Origin: Suillus spraguei
Taxonomy: Eukaryota > Basidiomycota > Agaricomycetes > Boletales > Suillaceae
Direction: 5' to 3'
DNA length: 64,000 nucleotides
Assembly (NCBI GenBank): GCA_016800925.1
Contig: JABCPU010000009.1
Location: 372,001-436,000, forward strand
In this document: piece after piece, positions 22,939-32,702 of the stretch
How the letters are laid out: every line of letters starts with the position of its first letter
Position numbering within the stretch: the first letter of the stretch is position 1
Translations under genes and position numbers: made by a program
The notes under the pieces: generated by a model
What the model was told of the DNA's origin: nothing
What the model saw: only the letters and a program-made list of their open reading frames with translations
Database searches by the model: none

Positions 22939-23707
22939 TGTCATATACCATACTTCTAATCTCAGATCCGATCATATCCGTCCAGATCCGATCGTTTCCA
23001 TATCCGTCCGGTCCACAGATCCTGTCCGGACCACCCTCCCGAATGTACTCACTTCTCGCACCTTAACTCCCTGGTGAACATCTGCGTCTATCTCCTTTCG
23101 TCATTTCTCCTACTACCGGTACTCCGGCTGTTTATATTTCCGTCCTGTGTTACTGATCCGTTTCCTGTGTTCATTTCCGGTTCATGCTTACTGATCCGCT
23201 GTGCAATAACTAATAGACTTCCGTTACACTTCGTACATAGCCCTCGGTCCCGGACTTGCTAATTATCCGTCTTAGAAACTTACTGTATATAAACCACTTG
23301 TAGATCTCAGTAGAACCTTAGTTCGAATATCATCTTAGATTCTACTCATTCTGCCTCCTCCGGACTTAAGCCACTCTCCGCTTTAAGTCACCTTCCGAGA
23401 CTTAGGATTGACTCCTATAGTCTATACCTCCGACTCTATCTTCGGATAGTCCATCTCCGTTAGTTTCTAGTTAGGAACTCGTTCCGAAACTAGCCTTAAT
23501 CCCTGTCCTCTCCTTACGTTCCGAATTACCTTCGGACGTGTTACATCCGACACCTTCGGACACCCGGATCCGTCGCGCAACCCCTTCCGGGTCTTCGGAC
23601 GAATAACTCCTCCCTGAAATAAGGGGCATTACTCGAGAAAGGGGCACAGTGTACGAACTGAGGCCAAAGCCCTTCGGATCTCTCTACCCTTGAGTACAGT
23701 CTTAACA
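22939..23707 (+). repeat. 5' LTR of element B (769 bp)
   Basis: Starts TGTCATATACCA and ends CTTAACA. Predicted U3 is 22939-23319 and R starts at 23320. Confidence 0.95.
23286..23330 (+). promoter_or_regulatory. LTR promoter of element B: TATATAAA and predicted start
   Basis: TATATAAA (23286-23293) is 34 nt upstream of AGTTCGAATAT (23320-23330), whose exact reverse complement is the primer site. The diverged solo LTR at 35851-36619 keeps the same TATA box, spacing and 11-mer. Confidence 0.65.
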
Positions 23708-23709
23708 GT

Positions 23710-23720
23710 ATATTCGAACT
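23710..23720 (+). other. Self-priming primer-binding site of element B (11 nt)
   Basis: ATATTCGAACT, two bases inside the 5' LTR, is the perfect reverse complement of AGTTCGAATAT at 23320-23330. Exactly 11 nt match and the match ends on both sides, as in Tf1/sushi elements that prime with their own mRNA 5' end instead of a tRNA. Confidence 0.78.
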
Positions 23721-23757
23721 CAAACCTTTCCGAGTAACTTAGCAACCATCCCATATC

Positions 23758-25050
23758 ATGCCTCCCCGTAAAGCTCAAAACACACTCCGAGGAGCCGGAC
23801 TTGGTCTGATCCAACGAGACCCCACACCCATCGTCCAAACATTTACCAGTTTCTCTCAACGCCGCGCAAGCATGAGCGACATAGGTCAGAGTATCTCCGC
23901 CCGTCAAGTCAGACCGGATCCGATAACACCAACTCGGAACCCGGATAACCCAGACCCCAATTCGCGCCCGACCATTCGCTTTGATGATGAGCTGCGCAGT
24001 AATCTACCAGATGATGAAGTTGATGATCCGGACAACGAGGACCTGGATGACGAAGAAGATAAAATCCACCTAAACCCTCAGGACCGGGTCCTAGCCCAAC
24101 TATCCGTAGCCATTAACCACCTCGCTCGCAGTAGCCGTCGCACCCCCACCTCGGATGATAGCAAAGTCAAAATCCGTGAGCCAGATACCTTCGATGGGTC
24201 CGAACCTCGCAAGCTCCGGGCATTCTTCGTCCAATGTGAGCTCAACTTCCAGAGCAAACCTAGCGCTTTCCGTTCCGGACGCGCTAAAGTAAATTTCGCC
24301 CAATCCTACCTTAAGGGTATGGCTCTCGAGTGGTTTGAGCCGGACCTCCTTTCGGACGGATATAGCAACCGTCCGGATTGGATGGATGACTACTCCGAGT
24401 TCATGCTCGAGCTCCAAACCAATTTCGGACCACACGATCCCTCCGGAGACGCAGAAATGCAGTTAGAACAACTCCACATGCGTGACGGACAACGCATCAA
24501 CAAGTACGTTGTAGAATTCCAGCGACTTGCCTCCCAAGTACGCGAATGGGGAGACGGAGCCCTACGACGCCAATTCTACAATGGACTTCCGGCCCGAATC
24601 AAAGATGAGATTAGTCGCATGGGTAAGCCCACTACCCTTTCGGAGTTCAAGACTCTCGCCCAGACCATCGATGCCCGTTACTGGGAACGGAGGGGCGAAG
24701 TCACCCGAGAGAGTAGAACCACCTCTTCCAATCCTCCCAGGCAGTCAACATCCGACCGGACGAACTCCAACACATCCGGATCCGATACGCCCAAATTCAA
24801 TAAACCCACATACTCCACAGCATCCTCTACCCTGAAAGTTTCGGATCTTCCTAGTGTTGTTGGTACAGACGGAAAGCTAACCACCCAGGAGCGTCAGAGA
24901 CGTTTTGACAAAAAGCTCTGTATGTTCTGCGGCGGACCTGGTCACACTGCCCGGGAATGCACCAAATCCACTTCGCGCGCTGCCAAAGGCCGCGCCGCTG
25001 TGCTCGCTCCGGAAACGGAACCAGAAGCCTCGGATGAGGCAAAAAATTAG
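23758..25050 (+). CDS. gag: Gag of element B, 430 aa with CCHC zinc knuckle
   Basis: First ATG after the primer site (50 nt beyond the LTR). The N-terminal disordered, acidic region (residues about 60-115) is followed by the Ty3-type capsid region (ESKPSAFRSG-like start through QRLASQVREWGDGALRRQFY to KTLAQTIDARYWERR) and one zinc knuckle, CMFCGGPGHTAREC, near residues 388-401. Gag forms the particle and binds element RNA. The stop TAG at 25048 directly follows a slippery heptamer, so a minority of ribosomes are predicted to continue into pol. Confidence 0.95.
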   Translation: MPPRKAQNTLRGAGLGLIQRDPTPIVQTFTSFSQRRASMSDIGQSISARQVRPDPITPTRNPDNPDPNSRPTIRFDDELRSNLPDDEVDDPDNEDLDDEEDKIHLNPQDRVLAQLSVAINHLARSSRRTPTSDDSKVKIREPDTFDGSEPRKLRAFFVQCELNFQSKPSAFRSGRAKVNFAQSYLKGMALEWFEPDLLSDGYSNRPDWMDDYSEFMLELQTNFGPHDPSGDAEMQLEQLHMRDGQRINKYVVEFQRLASQVREWGDGALRRQFYNGLPARIKDEISRMGKPTTLSEFKTLAQTIDARYWERRGEVTRESRTTSSNPPRQSTSDRTNSNTSGSDTPKFNKPTYSTASSTLKVSDLPSVVGTDGKLTTQERQRRFDKKLCMFCGGPGHTARECTKSTSRAAKGRAAVLAPETEPEASDEAKN

Positions 25051-25089
25051 TCCGCGACCCTCCTGACTCCGTACGGGATGAGGGTCGCG
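25041..25089 (+). promoter_or_regulatory. -1 ribosomal frameshift cassette between gag and pol
   Basis: A slippery heptamer A_AAA_AAT (25041-25047) is in the gag frame as X_XXY_YYZ. It is followed by a 5-nt spacer (25048-25052, including the gag TAG) and a 10-bp perfect stem, CGCGACCCTC (25053-25062) with GAGGGTCGCG (25080-25089), around a 17-nt loop. Shifting back one base at 25047 enters the pol frame, which is open from 25038. All three canonical parts are present and correctly spaced. Confidence 0.82.
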
Positions 25090-28000
25090 TTGGCCCAACC
25101 CGTGCAATGGAACTACGACTCAACGCTGTAACTCTTCCTGATCCGAACTCTCTGTGTCCATATGTCTCTCTTCCATCTTTCTCCAATATATCTGACTTTC
25201 CGGCCCTCATAGACTGTGGTTCCTCCCACTGCTTCATAGACACTGATTTCGTCCGAGAACATAAAATTCCTACCTATCAGATTCCTCCGCTTCCACTCCG
25301 TTTATTTGATGGTACATGCAATAACAATATTGTCGAAGCCATAAACTTATCCGTCCGATTCTCCTCCGGTGTAATCACTTCCGACACGTTCTACGTCACC
25401 CCTTTGGATTCCTCATGTTATATCGTTCTCGGATATAGCTGGCTCACCCGACACAATCCGTTGATTGACTGGGTATTGGGCAGCATCGAGTTCCGAACTA
25501 CTGAACAAGGAGTGCCATTAACCCCATCCGCATCATCGCTGCCTCCAGACACACCGACCATGGCAGGAAAATCCAATCCGACACCTCTGTTACCTTCGGG
25601 TATTCCACCCAAGGAAAACTCCTCCCCTCCAAAATCTCCGTCGCATCAGAGCATCCCATCTGTGGCGGAGGCTCCGCCTCTGACCAAATCCGAACCCTCC
25701 GCTGGTACCCCAGTCCCTAACATATCGTTGATAAACGCAGTGGCCTTTTGCCGTGCCTGCAAGTTAGAAGGATCCACTCAGTTCAGCATCTACCTCCGTC
25801 CCTCCGAAGTAAACCTTCGATCCGCATCCGTATCATCCGATCCTCCAGACCTCTCCAGAATCCCTTCCGACTACCACGAATTTGCGGATGTCTTCGACAA
25901 AGGCAAAGCCGGACAACTTCCCCCACATCGACCCTACGACCTCAAGATTGAGTTGGAAGAAGGGGCTAGTCCGCCTCTTGGAACCATATACTCTCTTTCT
26001 CCGGTAGAGCTTGAGGCCCTTCGGAAGTTCCTTGACGAAAACATCTCGTCCGGACTTCTCCGCTCCTCATCTTCTCCCCACGGAGCCCCCGTCCTATTTG
26101 TCAAAAAGAAGGATGGATCCCTCCGCCTTTGTGTGGATTTCCGCGGCCTTAACCACATCACCAAGAAAGACCGATATCCGTTACCCCTCATTGCCGACCT
26201 TCTTGACTCCCCGAGCCGCGCTAAGGTATATACCAAAATTGATCTCCGATCTGCATATCACCTCGTCCGGATAGCAGAAGGAGACGAGTGGAAGACTTCC
26301 TTCCGTACGCGCTATGGCTCCTATGAATGGTTGGTGATGCCGGAAGGCCTCACGAATGCTCCGGCAGCTTTCCAGCGCTTTGTCAATAGCGTGTTTGCCG
26401 ATATGCTGGACGTATGTGTTGTTGTATATCTGGATGACATCCTTATCTATTCCCAAGACCTTGCAAGTCATAAGGAACATGTCCGAGAAGTTTTACGACG
26501 TCTCCGTAAACACCGACTATATGCCAAACCCGAGAAATGCGAATTCCACTCCTCCTCCGTCGAGTATCTTGGTTACCTCCTATCTCCGGATGGCTTGACG
26601 ATGTCGTCCGAGAAAATCCAGTCCATCATAGACTGGCCAGAGCCTCGGAAAGTCAAGGACATCCAATCTTTCCTCGGATTCGCCAATTTCTATCGTCGCT
26701 TCATCTTCAACTACTCGGATATCGTGGTTCCCCTTACTCGACTCACTCGCAAGGGCGTCACTTGGGACTTTTCCGAGGAATGCCGGAAATCATTTAACGC
26801 ACTCAAGAAAGCCTTCACGTCCGCTCCGGTGCTTACGCATTGGATTCCGAATGTTCCTATAGTTGTGGAAACTGATGCCTCGGATTATGCTATCGCTGGA
26901 ATACTATCCATTGTGTGCCCAGACTCGGAACTTCGTCCGGTGGCTTTTTACTCCCGGACACTGTCCGGTGCAGAACTCAACTATGACGTCCATGATAAGG
27001 AACTACTAGCCATCTATGCTGCGTTCCGAACCTGGCGCCATTACCTAGAAGGCTCGTCCGAGCCTATAGATGTTGTCACGGACCACAAGAACCTTGAGTA
27101 TTTCTCTACCACCAAACTGCTATCCCGTCGTCAGGCCCGCTGGTCCGAGTTCCTTCATCAGTTCAACCTCGTTATCCGTTACCGTCCTGGAAGACTCGGA
27201 GTCAAGCCAGATTCCCTCACTAGACGATGGGACGTCTACCCTAAAGAGGGGGATAAGGACTACGCTCAGATTAACCCTCACAACCTCCACCCAATATTTG
27301 CTTCGGAACAATTAGCTTCGTCCCTACGAGCTTCCATTTTAGCAACTCCGGTCCTAAGAGCAGCTGTTCTTATGGACACCGAACACCTCCGGAAAGACAT
27401 TCTGATAGCACTTCCTAATGACCCCATTGCACAAACACATTTTCCGGTTCCCTCAGATCCGAGATGGGCAATAGACGATGGTGGATTCCTTTGTTGTGAC
27501 AACCGCATCTACGTTCCGGATACCAATGATCTACGACTTCGCATTCTCCGGAATTGCCATGACCACCCCCTATCCGGACATTTCGGACAGAATCGCACTC
27601 TCGAGCTCATCCGACGCAACTATACCTGGCCCGGAGTACGGGCCTTTGTCAAAGAGTATGTCAGATCCTGCACATCCTGCGCCCGAGCCAAAGTTCCGAG
27701 ACATAAGCCCTACGGACTACTCAAGCAACTTCCCGTCCCAGAAAAACCATGGAATTCCATCTCTATGGATTTCATTGAACAACTTCCGGACTCATCCGGC
27801 TTTACAGCCATCCTCGTCATCATAGATCGTTTATCCAAGCAAGCCATATTCGTCCCGACCCACGACACCATCACTTCTCCTGATCTCGCCCGCCTATTTC
27901 TCCTCCATGTCTTCTCTAAGCATGGAGTCCCGTCCCATGTAACCTCGGATCGAGGAACAGAGTTTGTATCCCACTTCTTCCGTTCCCTAGGAAAGGCATT

Positions 28001-28841
28001 GGACATGGTCCTACACTTCACATCCGGATATCATCCCGAAGGGGACGGACAAACAGAACGTGCCAACCAAACGCTGGAACAGTACCTCCGGATCTACTGC
28101 AACTATCAGCAGGACAACTGGTCCGAGCTGCTGCCCCTCGCAGAGTTTGCATACAATAACGCTCCGAGTGCCACTACCGGAGTTTCACCTTTCTTCGCCA
28201 ATAAAGGTTATCATCCGAACATTTCCATCCATCCGGAACGCGACCTATCCTCCATCCGTGCCCAGGAATATGCCCTAGACCTTAACAAACTTCACCAGTT
28301 CCTCCGAGATGAGATGTCCGAAGCTCAGAAACGCTATCAAGGACCCGCGGACGCTAAAAGACAGCCTGCTCCAGACTTCCGGATTGGAGAACAAGTCTTC
28401 GTCAAAGCCAAGTACTTCCGCTCCACCCGTCCGTCGAAGAAACTTTCGGAAAAGAATTTGGGACCATTCGAAATTATATCCCGCCCAGGTACTCATTCTT
28501 TCGCCATCCGACTTCCGGATTCTATGCGTTCCGTACATCCTGTTTTCCATGTCTCGCAGTTAGAGCCAGCAGTTCCGAACACCATTCCCAATTGCATCCA
28601 GCCTCCTCCGCCACCAGTCGAAGTCGACGGAGAACCAGAGTACGAGATATCCGAAATCCTGGACTCTAAACTGGACCGTCGTAGGCACCACTGTCAACTT
28701 CTATACCTCGTCCGTTGGTCCGGATACGAGGGAACGGACGAAGAAACTTCCTGGCTGCTGGCCACAGAACTCGGAAACGCATCAGATCTCGTAGCGGATT
28801 TCCACGCAGCATATCCGGACAAGCCTGGTCCCATTGCTTGA
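25047..28841 (+). CDS. pol: Pol of element B: protease, RT, RNase H, integrase, chromodomain (1,244 aa from the first ATG)
   Basis: Residues are numbered from the first ATG at 25107. Protease has LIDCGSS with catalytic Asp 36 (DCG rather than DTG or DSG). RT has LCVDFRGLN and YLDD at 441-444. RNase H has VETDAS and VVTDHKNLEYF. Integrase has an HHCC zinc finger ending CTSCARAK, and a core of Asp 888, Asp 948 and Glu 984, giving exact D,D-35-E spacing. A C-terminal chromodomain (from about residue 1179: YEISEILDSK, LYLVRWSGYEG) can steer integration to histone-marked chromatin. No stop or frameshift is seen. Expression is predicted by -1 frameshifting from gag; initiation at ATG 25107 is the alternative. 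Confidence 0.95.
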   Translation, partial: LVRDPPDSVRDEGRVGPTRAMELRLNAVTLPDPNSLCPYVSLPSFSNISDFPALIDCGSSHCFIDTDFVREHKIPTYQIPPLPLRLFDGTCNNNIVEAINLSVRFSSGVITSDTFYVTPLDSSCYIVLGYSWLTRHNPLIDWVLGSIEFRTTEQGVPLTPSASSLPPDTPTMAGKSNPTPLLPSGIPPKENSSPPKSPSHQSIPSVAEAPPLTKSEPSAGTPVPNISLINAVAFCRACKLEGSTQFSIYLRPSEVNLRSASVSSDPPDLSRIPSDYHEFADVFDKGKAGQLPPHRPYDLKIELEEGASPPLGTIYSLSPVELEALRKFLDENISSGLLRSSSSPHGAPVLFVKKKDGSLRLCVDFRGLNHITKKDRYPLPLIADLLDSPSRAKVYTKIDLRSAYHLVRIAEGDEWKTSFRTRYGSYEWLVMPEGLTNAPAAFQRFVNSVFADMLDVCVVVYLDDILIYSQDLASHKEHVREVLRRLRKHRLYAKPEKCEFHSSSVEYLGYLLSPDGLTMSSEKIQSIIDWPEPRKVKDIQSFLGFANFYRRFIFNYSDIVVPLTRLTRKGVTWDFSEECRKSFNALKKAFTSAPVLTHWIPNVPIVVETDASDYAIAGILSIVCPDSELRPVAFYSRTLSGAELNYDVHDKELLAIYAAFRTWRHYLEGSSEPIDVVTDHKNLEYFSTTKLLSRRQARWSEFLHQFNLVIRYRPGRLGVKPDSLTRRWDVYPKEGDKDYAQINPHNLHPIFASEQLASSLRASILATPVLRAAVLMDTEHLRKDILIALPNDPIAQTHFPVPSDPRWAIDDGGFLCCDNRIYVPDTNDLRLRILRNCHDHPLSGHFGQNRTLELIRRNYTWPGVRAFVKEYVRSCTSCARAKVPRHKPYGLLKQLPVPEKPWNSISMDFIEQLPDSSGFTAILVIIDRLSKQAIFVPTHDTITSPDLARLFLLHVFSKHGVPSHVTSDRGTEFVSHFFRSLGKALDMVLHFTSGYHPEGDGQTERANQTLEQYLRIYCNYQQDNWSELLPLAEFAYNNAPSATTGVSPFFANKGYHPNISIHPERDLSSIRAQEYALDLNKLHQFLRDEMSEAQKRYQGPADAKRQPAPDFRIGEQVFVKAKYFRSTRPSKKLSEKNLGPFEIISRPGTHSFAIRLPDSMRSVHPVFHVSQLEPAVPNTIPNCIQPPPPPVEVDGEPEYEISEILDSKLDRRRHHCQLLYLVRWSGYEGTDEETSWLLATELGNASDLVADFHAAYPDKPGPIA

Positions 28842-28898
28842 AAAGTACATAACGAAATATAAGTACAGTGAGGGCAGTAGCGGAAATCCGGATCCGGA

Positions 28899-29913
28899 CT
28901 AAGCACCAGTCTCCATTTCACCTCCGGCACCCCCAGTCTCCTCCCCAGTCCCATCCGCCATCTCTTCCCCAGCTCCATCCGCCATCTCCCCTCCATTCTC
29001 ATCCGCCACCTCTTCCCCAATCTCCTCACCAGCGCCATCCTTGTCGGATCCGGCAGAAACGGAAAGCCTAAATCCGGTCCGGATTTCCTCGATGAGCAGG
29101 GCCTGGAATTCCCTCTGTTGCTGGAGGAAGGCCTCCATGGTGGAGCTCATCCGCTCCATGGCAATCCGACTCCCTTCCGCCGCCGCAATACCATCTTGGA
29201 GAAGTCCGTTGGTCCGCGCCAACTCAGCAATGATGCCATTAGCAGCGGCCACCCAAGCCTGATCATCGTACTCCACAAAATCCTCATCCGTACCTTCGAT
29301 AGTGACTGGATTAGAGAAGACATCTGCGTCCGCCACATCCGGAGTAGGACTCCTCTGACGGCGCTTGCCTTTGCCCTTCGGAGACGGAGTACCAGCAGGA
29401 CGCTGCCTCTTCCGGCCCTTAGGCCCCTTAACGAATCCGGGCCTTCCAGGACAAGTGGCCTTGTCCTTCCGGCAGACGTCACAGGACTTAATCTACGAAA
29501 CGTCGAAATCAGCGGATCCGAAGTGTTTCGGACGACTCACCATGGTATTCTTCTCAGCATCATCCCACTGACACATCCGGCCCTTAGTGACGCAGCGAGA
29601 GCAGTACCCATCCTTTGCCCCAGAAGCAGGAGCAGCCTTGGCCTTTACCAACCCATTAATATCCGGATCCGGAAGAGTCCACAGCACTCACCCGAGCCTC
29701 AATCAGTGCTCTCCGCCTCTTCTCCTCCATCTCCCTCCGGATCTCCGCCAACTCAATCTGCTTCAACTCCTCCTGCCTTTTCCGCTCCTCCGCCTCTTTC
29801 CGCTTCCGTTCCGCCTCGGCTTCCGCTGCAGCCTTAGCAGCCGCCAGTTGCTGCTCCAGATCCGCCACAAGGTCAGCAGCAGATTTAGGGGCATCGGATT
29901 TCTTTCCAGACAT
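28899..29913 (-). CDS. Antisense spliced ORF inside element B: coiled coil plus Zn2Cys6-like cluster, 303 aa
   Basis: Three exons (29692-29913, 29541-29636, 28899-29492) with GT-AG introns of 55 and 48 nt join in frame: 74 + 32 + 198 codons including the stop. Exon 1 starts MSGKKSDAPK and is a long charged coiled coil (AEAEAERKRKEAEERKRQEE). Exons 2-3 give C-x2-C-x6-C (CSRCVTKGRMC), 13 residues, then C-x2-C-x6-C (CDVCRKDKATC). This resembles the binuclear Zn2Cys6 DNA-binding motif of fungal regulators, with a slightly long loop. A Lys/Arg-rich segment follows, then a second helical region and an acidic Gly/Glu tail. It lies between pol and the polypurine tract, opposite to pol, so it travels with the element. 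Function is unknown; a regulator or silencing-related role is inference. Confidence 0.75.
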
Positions 29914-30087
29914 GTTAGGAGACAAGCTTTGTTAACAAGGATATGAAGTGGGGGTAGGAATCATTTCGGACGTCTGACGTCCGTATATCTGTTGGATTAC
30001 AGACTCAGCACTACAACCATCAAACTTCCCCATCGTCTCGCATTAATCTTGTCCGATCCGGATCGACGCTTCTTGTGCCTCAGGGGT

Positions 30088-30108
30088 TCGGCCCTAAGGG
30101 GGGGATAC
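30088..30108 (+). other. Polypurine tract of element B
   Basis: AAGGGGGGGATAC directly precedes the 3' LTR at 30109. Confidence 0.8.
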
Positions 30109-30877
30109 TGTCATATACCATACTTCTAATCTCAGATCCGATCATATCCGTCCAGATCCGATCGTTTCCATATCCGTCCGGTCCACAGATCCTGTCCGGA
30201 CCACCCTCCCGAATGTACTCACTTCTCGCACCTTAACTCCCTGGTGAACATCTGCGTCTATCTCCTTTCGTCATTTCTCCTACTACCGGTACTCCGGCTG
30301 TTTATATTTCCGTCCTGTGTTACTGATCCGTTTCCTGTGTTCATTTCCGGTTCATGCTTACTGATCCGCTGTGCAATAACTAATAGACTTCCGTTACACT
30401 TCGTACATAGCCCTCGGTCCCGGACTTGCTAATTATCCGTCTTAGAAACTTACTGTATATAAACCACTTGTAGATCTCAGTAGAACCTTAGTTCGAATAT
30501 CATCTTAGATTCTACTCATTCTGCCTCCTCCGGACTTAAGCCACTCTCCGCTTTAAGTCACCTTCCGAGACTTAGGATTGACTCCTATAGTCTATACCTC
30601 CGACTCTATCTTCGGATAGTCCATCTCCGTTAGTTTCTAGTTAGGAACTCGTTCCGAAACTAGCCTTAATCCCTGTCCTCTCCTTACGTTCCGAATTACC
30701 TTCGGACGTGTTACATCCGACACCTTCGGACACCCGGATCCGTCGCGCAACCCCTTCCGGGTCTTCGGACGAATAACTCCTCCCTGAAATAAGGGGCATT
30801 ACTCGAGAAAGGGGCACAGTGTACGAACTGAGGCCAAAGCCCTTCGGATCTCTCTACCCTTGAGTACAGTCTTAACA
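30109..30877 (+). repeat. 3' LTR of element B (769 bp)
   Basis: Same length as the 5' LTR, and I see no difference between them. Followed by the GATCA duplication and then HET coding sequence. Confidence 0.95.
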
Positions 30878-32702
30878 GATCACTGAGATATAACAACCAA
30901 TCTTTTTGATAAAAGATAATGACTTTTGGGGCGACGAGTTCTTGCAAGGTCCATCCTCGCTCATTCCAAATACTCCTTGCCAGTGCACTGGGCTTGGATG
31001 AAGGAGGGACATCAGATAGGTAGATGATGATAAGTGCTGAGCGGCGGTACCAGACAAACATGGAGTTGACTGATTCCTGGACCTCGGTGTTGCTCCTCCT
31101 GTTGATGCAGCATGTGTCCATCCATGCCCATCTATACCCAGCATCACAAGCGACTTTGCAGAAAGACTGCAGTTTTGTGATGCCACCAAGTTCGTCCAAC
31201 TTGTACATGACTTTGTCTTGAATGTCGGGCAGCACCGCCTCCGTTTCTTCCCACCTGTGTGATAGCAGGACGCAGCAGAAGTATGTCCCCGCCACGCCTG
31301 CGATGCGCTCCATTTTGATGCCTGAATGCTTTGTTGTGGATGACAAAAGCTCTTTGTACTCCACACTTGCCTTAAAGGCATTTATTTGTGCTGCTCGATC
31401 GCACAAAAGGCCCATGGAGGTGTTAAGAAGATGTAGTGGAGCATATTCGAGTGCCTTACAAGTGGCTCTTCGGATAGCGTCTTCTACTCGGGATGGATGG
31501 ATATACAGCTGACGCAGATCTGCAGAACAAGATGGGCATTTGAATATGATGGAGGAGTGCTCTATGGCTTACCTCGTACATGCACTTCGGGAGCATGGTC
31601 CAAGTTGTGCAACATGATTGTGAAGGCATTGATAGCTTCATTGTAATGTTGCAAGCCACGCAGCGCTGCATGTGTCAACTGGTATCCAATATGAGATGAA
31701 GGATCAAGTTTGATGACCTATGCATCATGGAATTCAACATGGACTGCAAAAACATGGAAGTCATCCCACCTTTGCGTGTCCTGGAGCGCATCCTCCAAAA
31801 GCATTATATCTGACTTTGCCTGGCTAGACGTTGCCCGGCTAGACTCTGCAAAGGCTGTGATGGCAATCTACACAACACATATTCAATATGTGGTATATAA
31901 ATCAAGGACAAAAACATGCCTTTGAAATGATGTCATCGGGTACAGCCCACTCTGTGATCATCTTATCGCCACCTCCACTAAGGATGTGTTTTCCATCCAC
32001 GGAGAAAGTAACACATGTCACGTAGGATGAGTGCTTGAAGGTGGCAACAGTTCGTTGATCAGACAGCTGCCAGAGACGGATATGGCCATCACAAGATGCT
32101 GAGGCAACCAGGGTGCCAACAGTATTAACGGCAATGGCAAAGATAGCTTGAGAGTGGCCCTGTTAAGGATGACCAACCTGCTGCCAGGTTGATGTATCCC
32201 ATTTGCATATGGTAAGATCAATTGAATCGCCACCTGTGAGAAGGCGTGTGCCATCGGGCGTCCACGCGAGTGACAAGTTGTATTCTGTGTGACCCTTGAA
32301 AAATCCGACGCGTCCTCTTGTGCCTGAATTATATACATGTATTTGAATATCATCGTCTGTTGCGATGGCAAGAAGTTCTCCAGACGGCAAATACTGAACA
32401 CATTGGACCACGCTAGCACACCAAATCCGATGACCTTGTTGCTGCCAGGTTTTGGTGTTCCACAGTTTCGTTGTTTTGTCCCATGAACCACTGGCCAGTA
32501 CTTTTCCATCAGGAGAAAAGTCAAGCGAGGGGATCCTAGTGGAGTGGGCTTTGATGGGTTGATTGAGTGATTCGCCTGTAACCATCCACTGTTTATCGGG
32601 GAAAACTGCTACTGCCCATACGGTGTCTTCATGACCTTTGAACTCTCGCAGGGGCGTAGTGATTCAGATGAGCTCCGGCATTTTACTAGAGGTTGACGGC
32701 AT

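Larger units (their letters stand above)
22939..30877 (+). mobile_element. Complete Ty3/gypsy chromovirus, element B (7,939 bp), with antisense gene
   Basis: Two 769-bp LTRs that look identical by eye (22939-23707, 30109-30877) are flanked by the perfect duplication GATCA (22934-22938, 30878-30882). Inside are a self-priming site, gag (23758-25050), a -1 frameshift cassette, pol (25038/25107-28841) with all domains intact, an antisense spliced ORF (28899-29913) and a polypurine tract at the 3' LTR. Near-identical LTRs and open frames indicate a recent insertion, perhaps still capable of movement. It disrupts the HET gene. A diverged solo LTR of the family is at 35851-36619. Confidence 0.96.
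20884..32702 (-). pseudogene. WD40-HET nonself-recognition gene split by four transposon insertions
   Basis: Read leftwards: WD40 exon 31920-32702; a GC-AG intron (31868-31919); linker exon 31573-31867; intron 31520-31572; then the HET exon in five pieces, 30878-31519, 22852-22938, 21974-22366, 21541-21700 and 20884-21267. Removing the four insertions and one copy of each target duplication gives 1,652 nt that stay in frame to the stop, about 909 aa in total. HET motifs: LLSHRWEETEAV, AGYRWAWMDTCCIN, RGWTLQELVAP. HET domains trigger cell death on incompatible fusion. Three in-frame stops (32664-32666, 32163-32165, 31718-31720) and an apparent deletion in the WD40 part also break it. The WD40-linker-HET order matches a family I know from other Agaricomycetes. 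Confidence 0.85.

Noticed and set aside
23074..23262. A 62-aa ORF (MNICVYLLSSFLL...) repeated at 30244-30432
   Set aside because: Both are inside the two LTRs of element B; identity comes from the LTRs, not from a conserved protein.
28694..29038. Long repetitive ORFs (for example 28694-29038 minus and 29587-29946 plus) overlapping the antisense gene of element B
   Set aside because: They are shadow frames of the Gly/Glu-rich and coiled-coil parts of the antisense ORF, low in complexity and without splice support.
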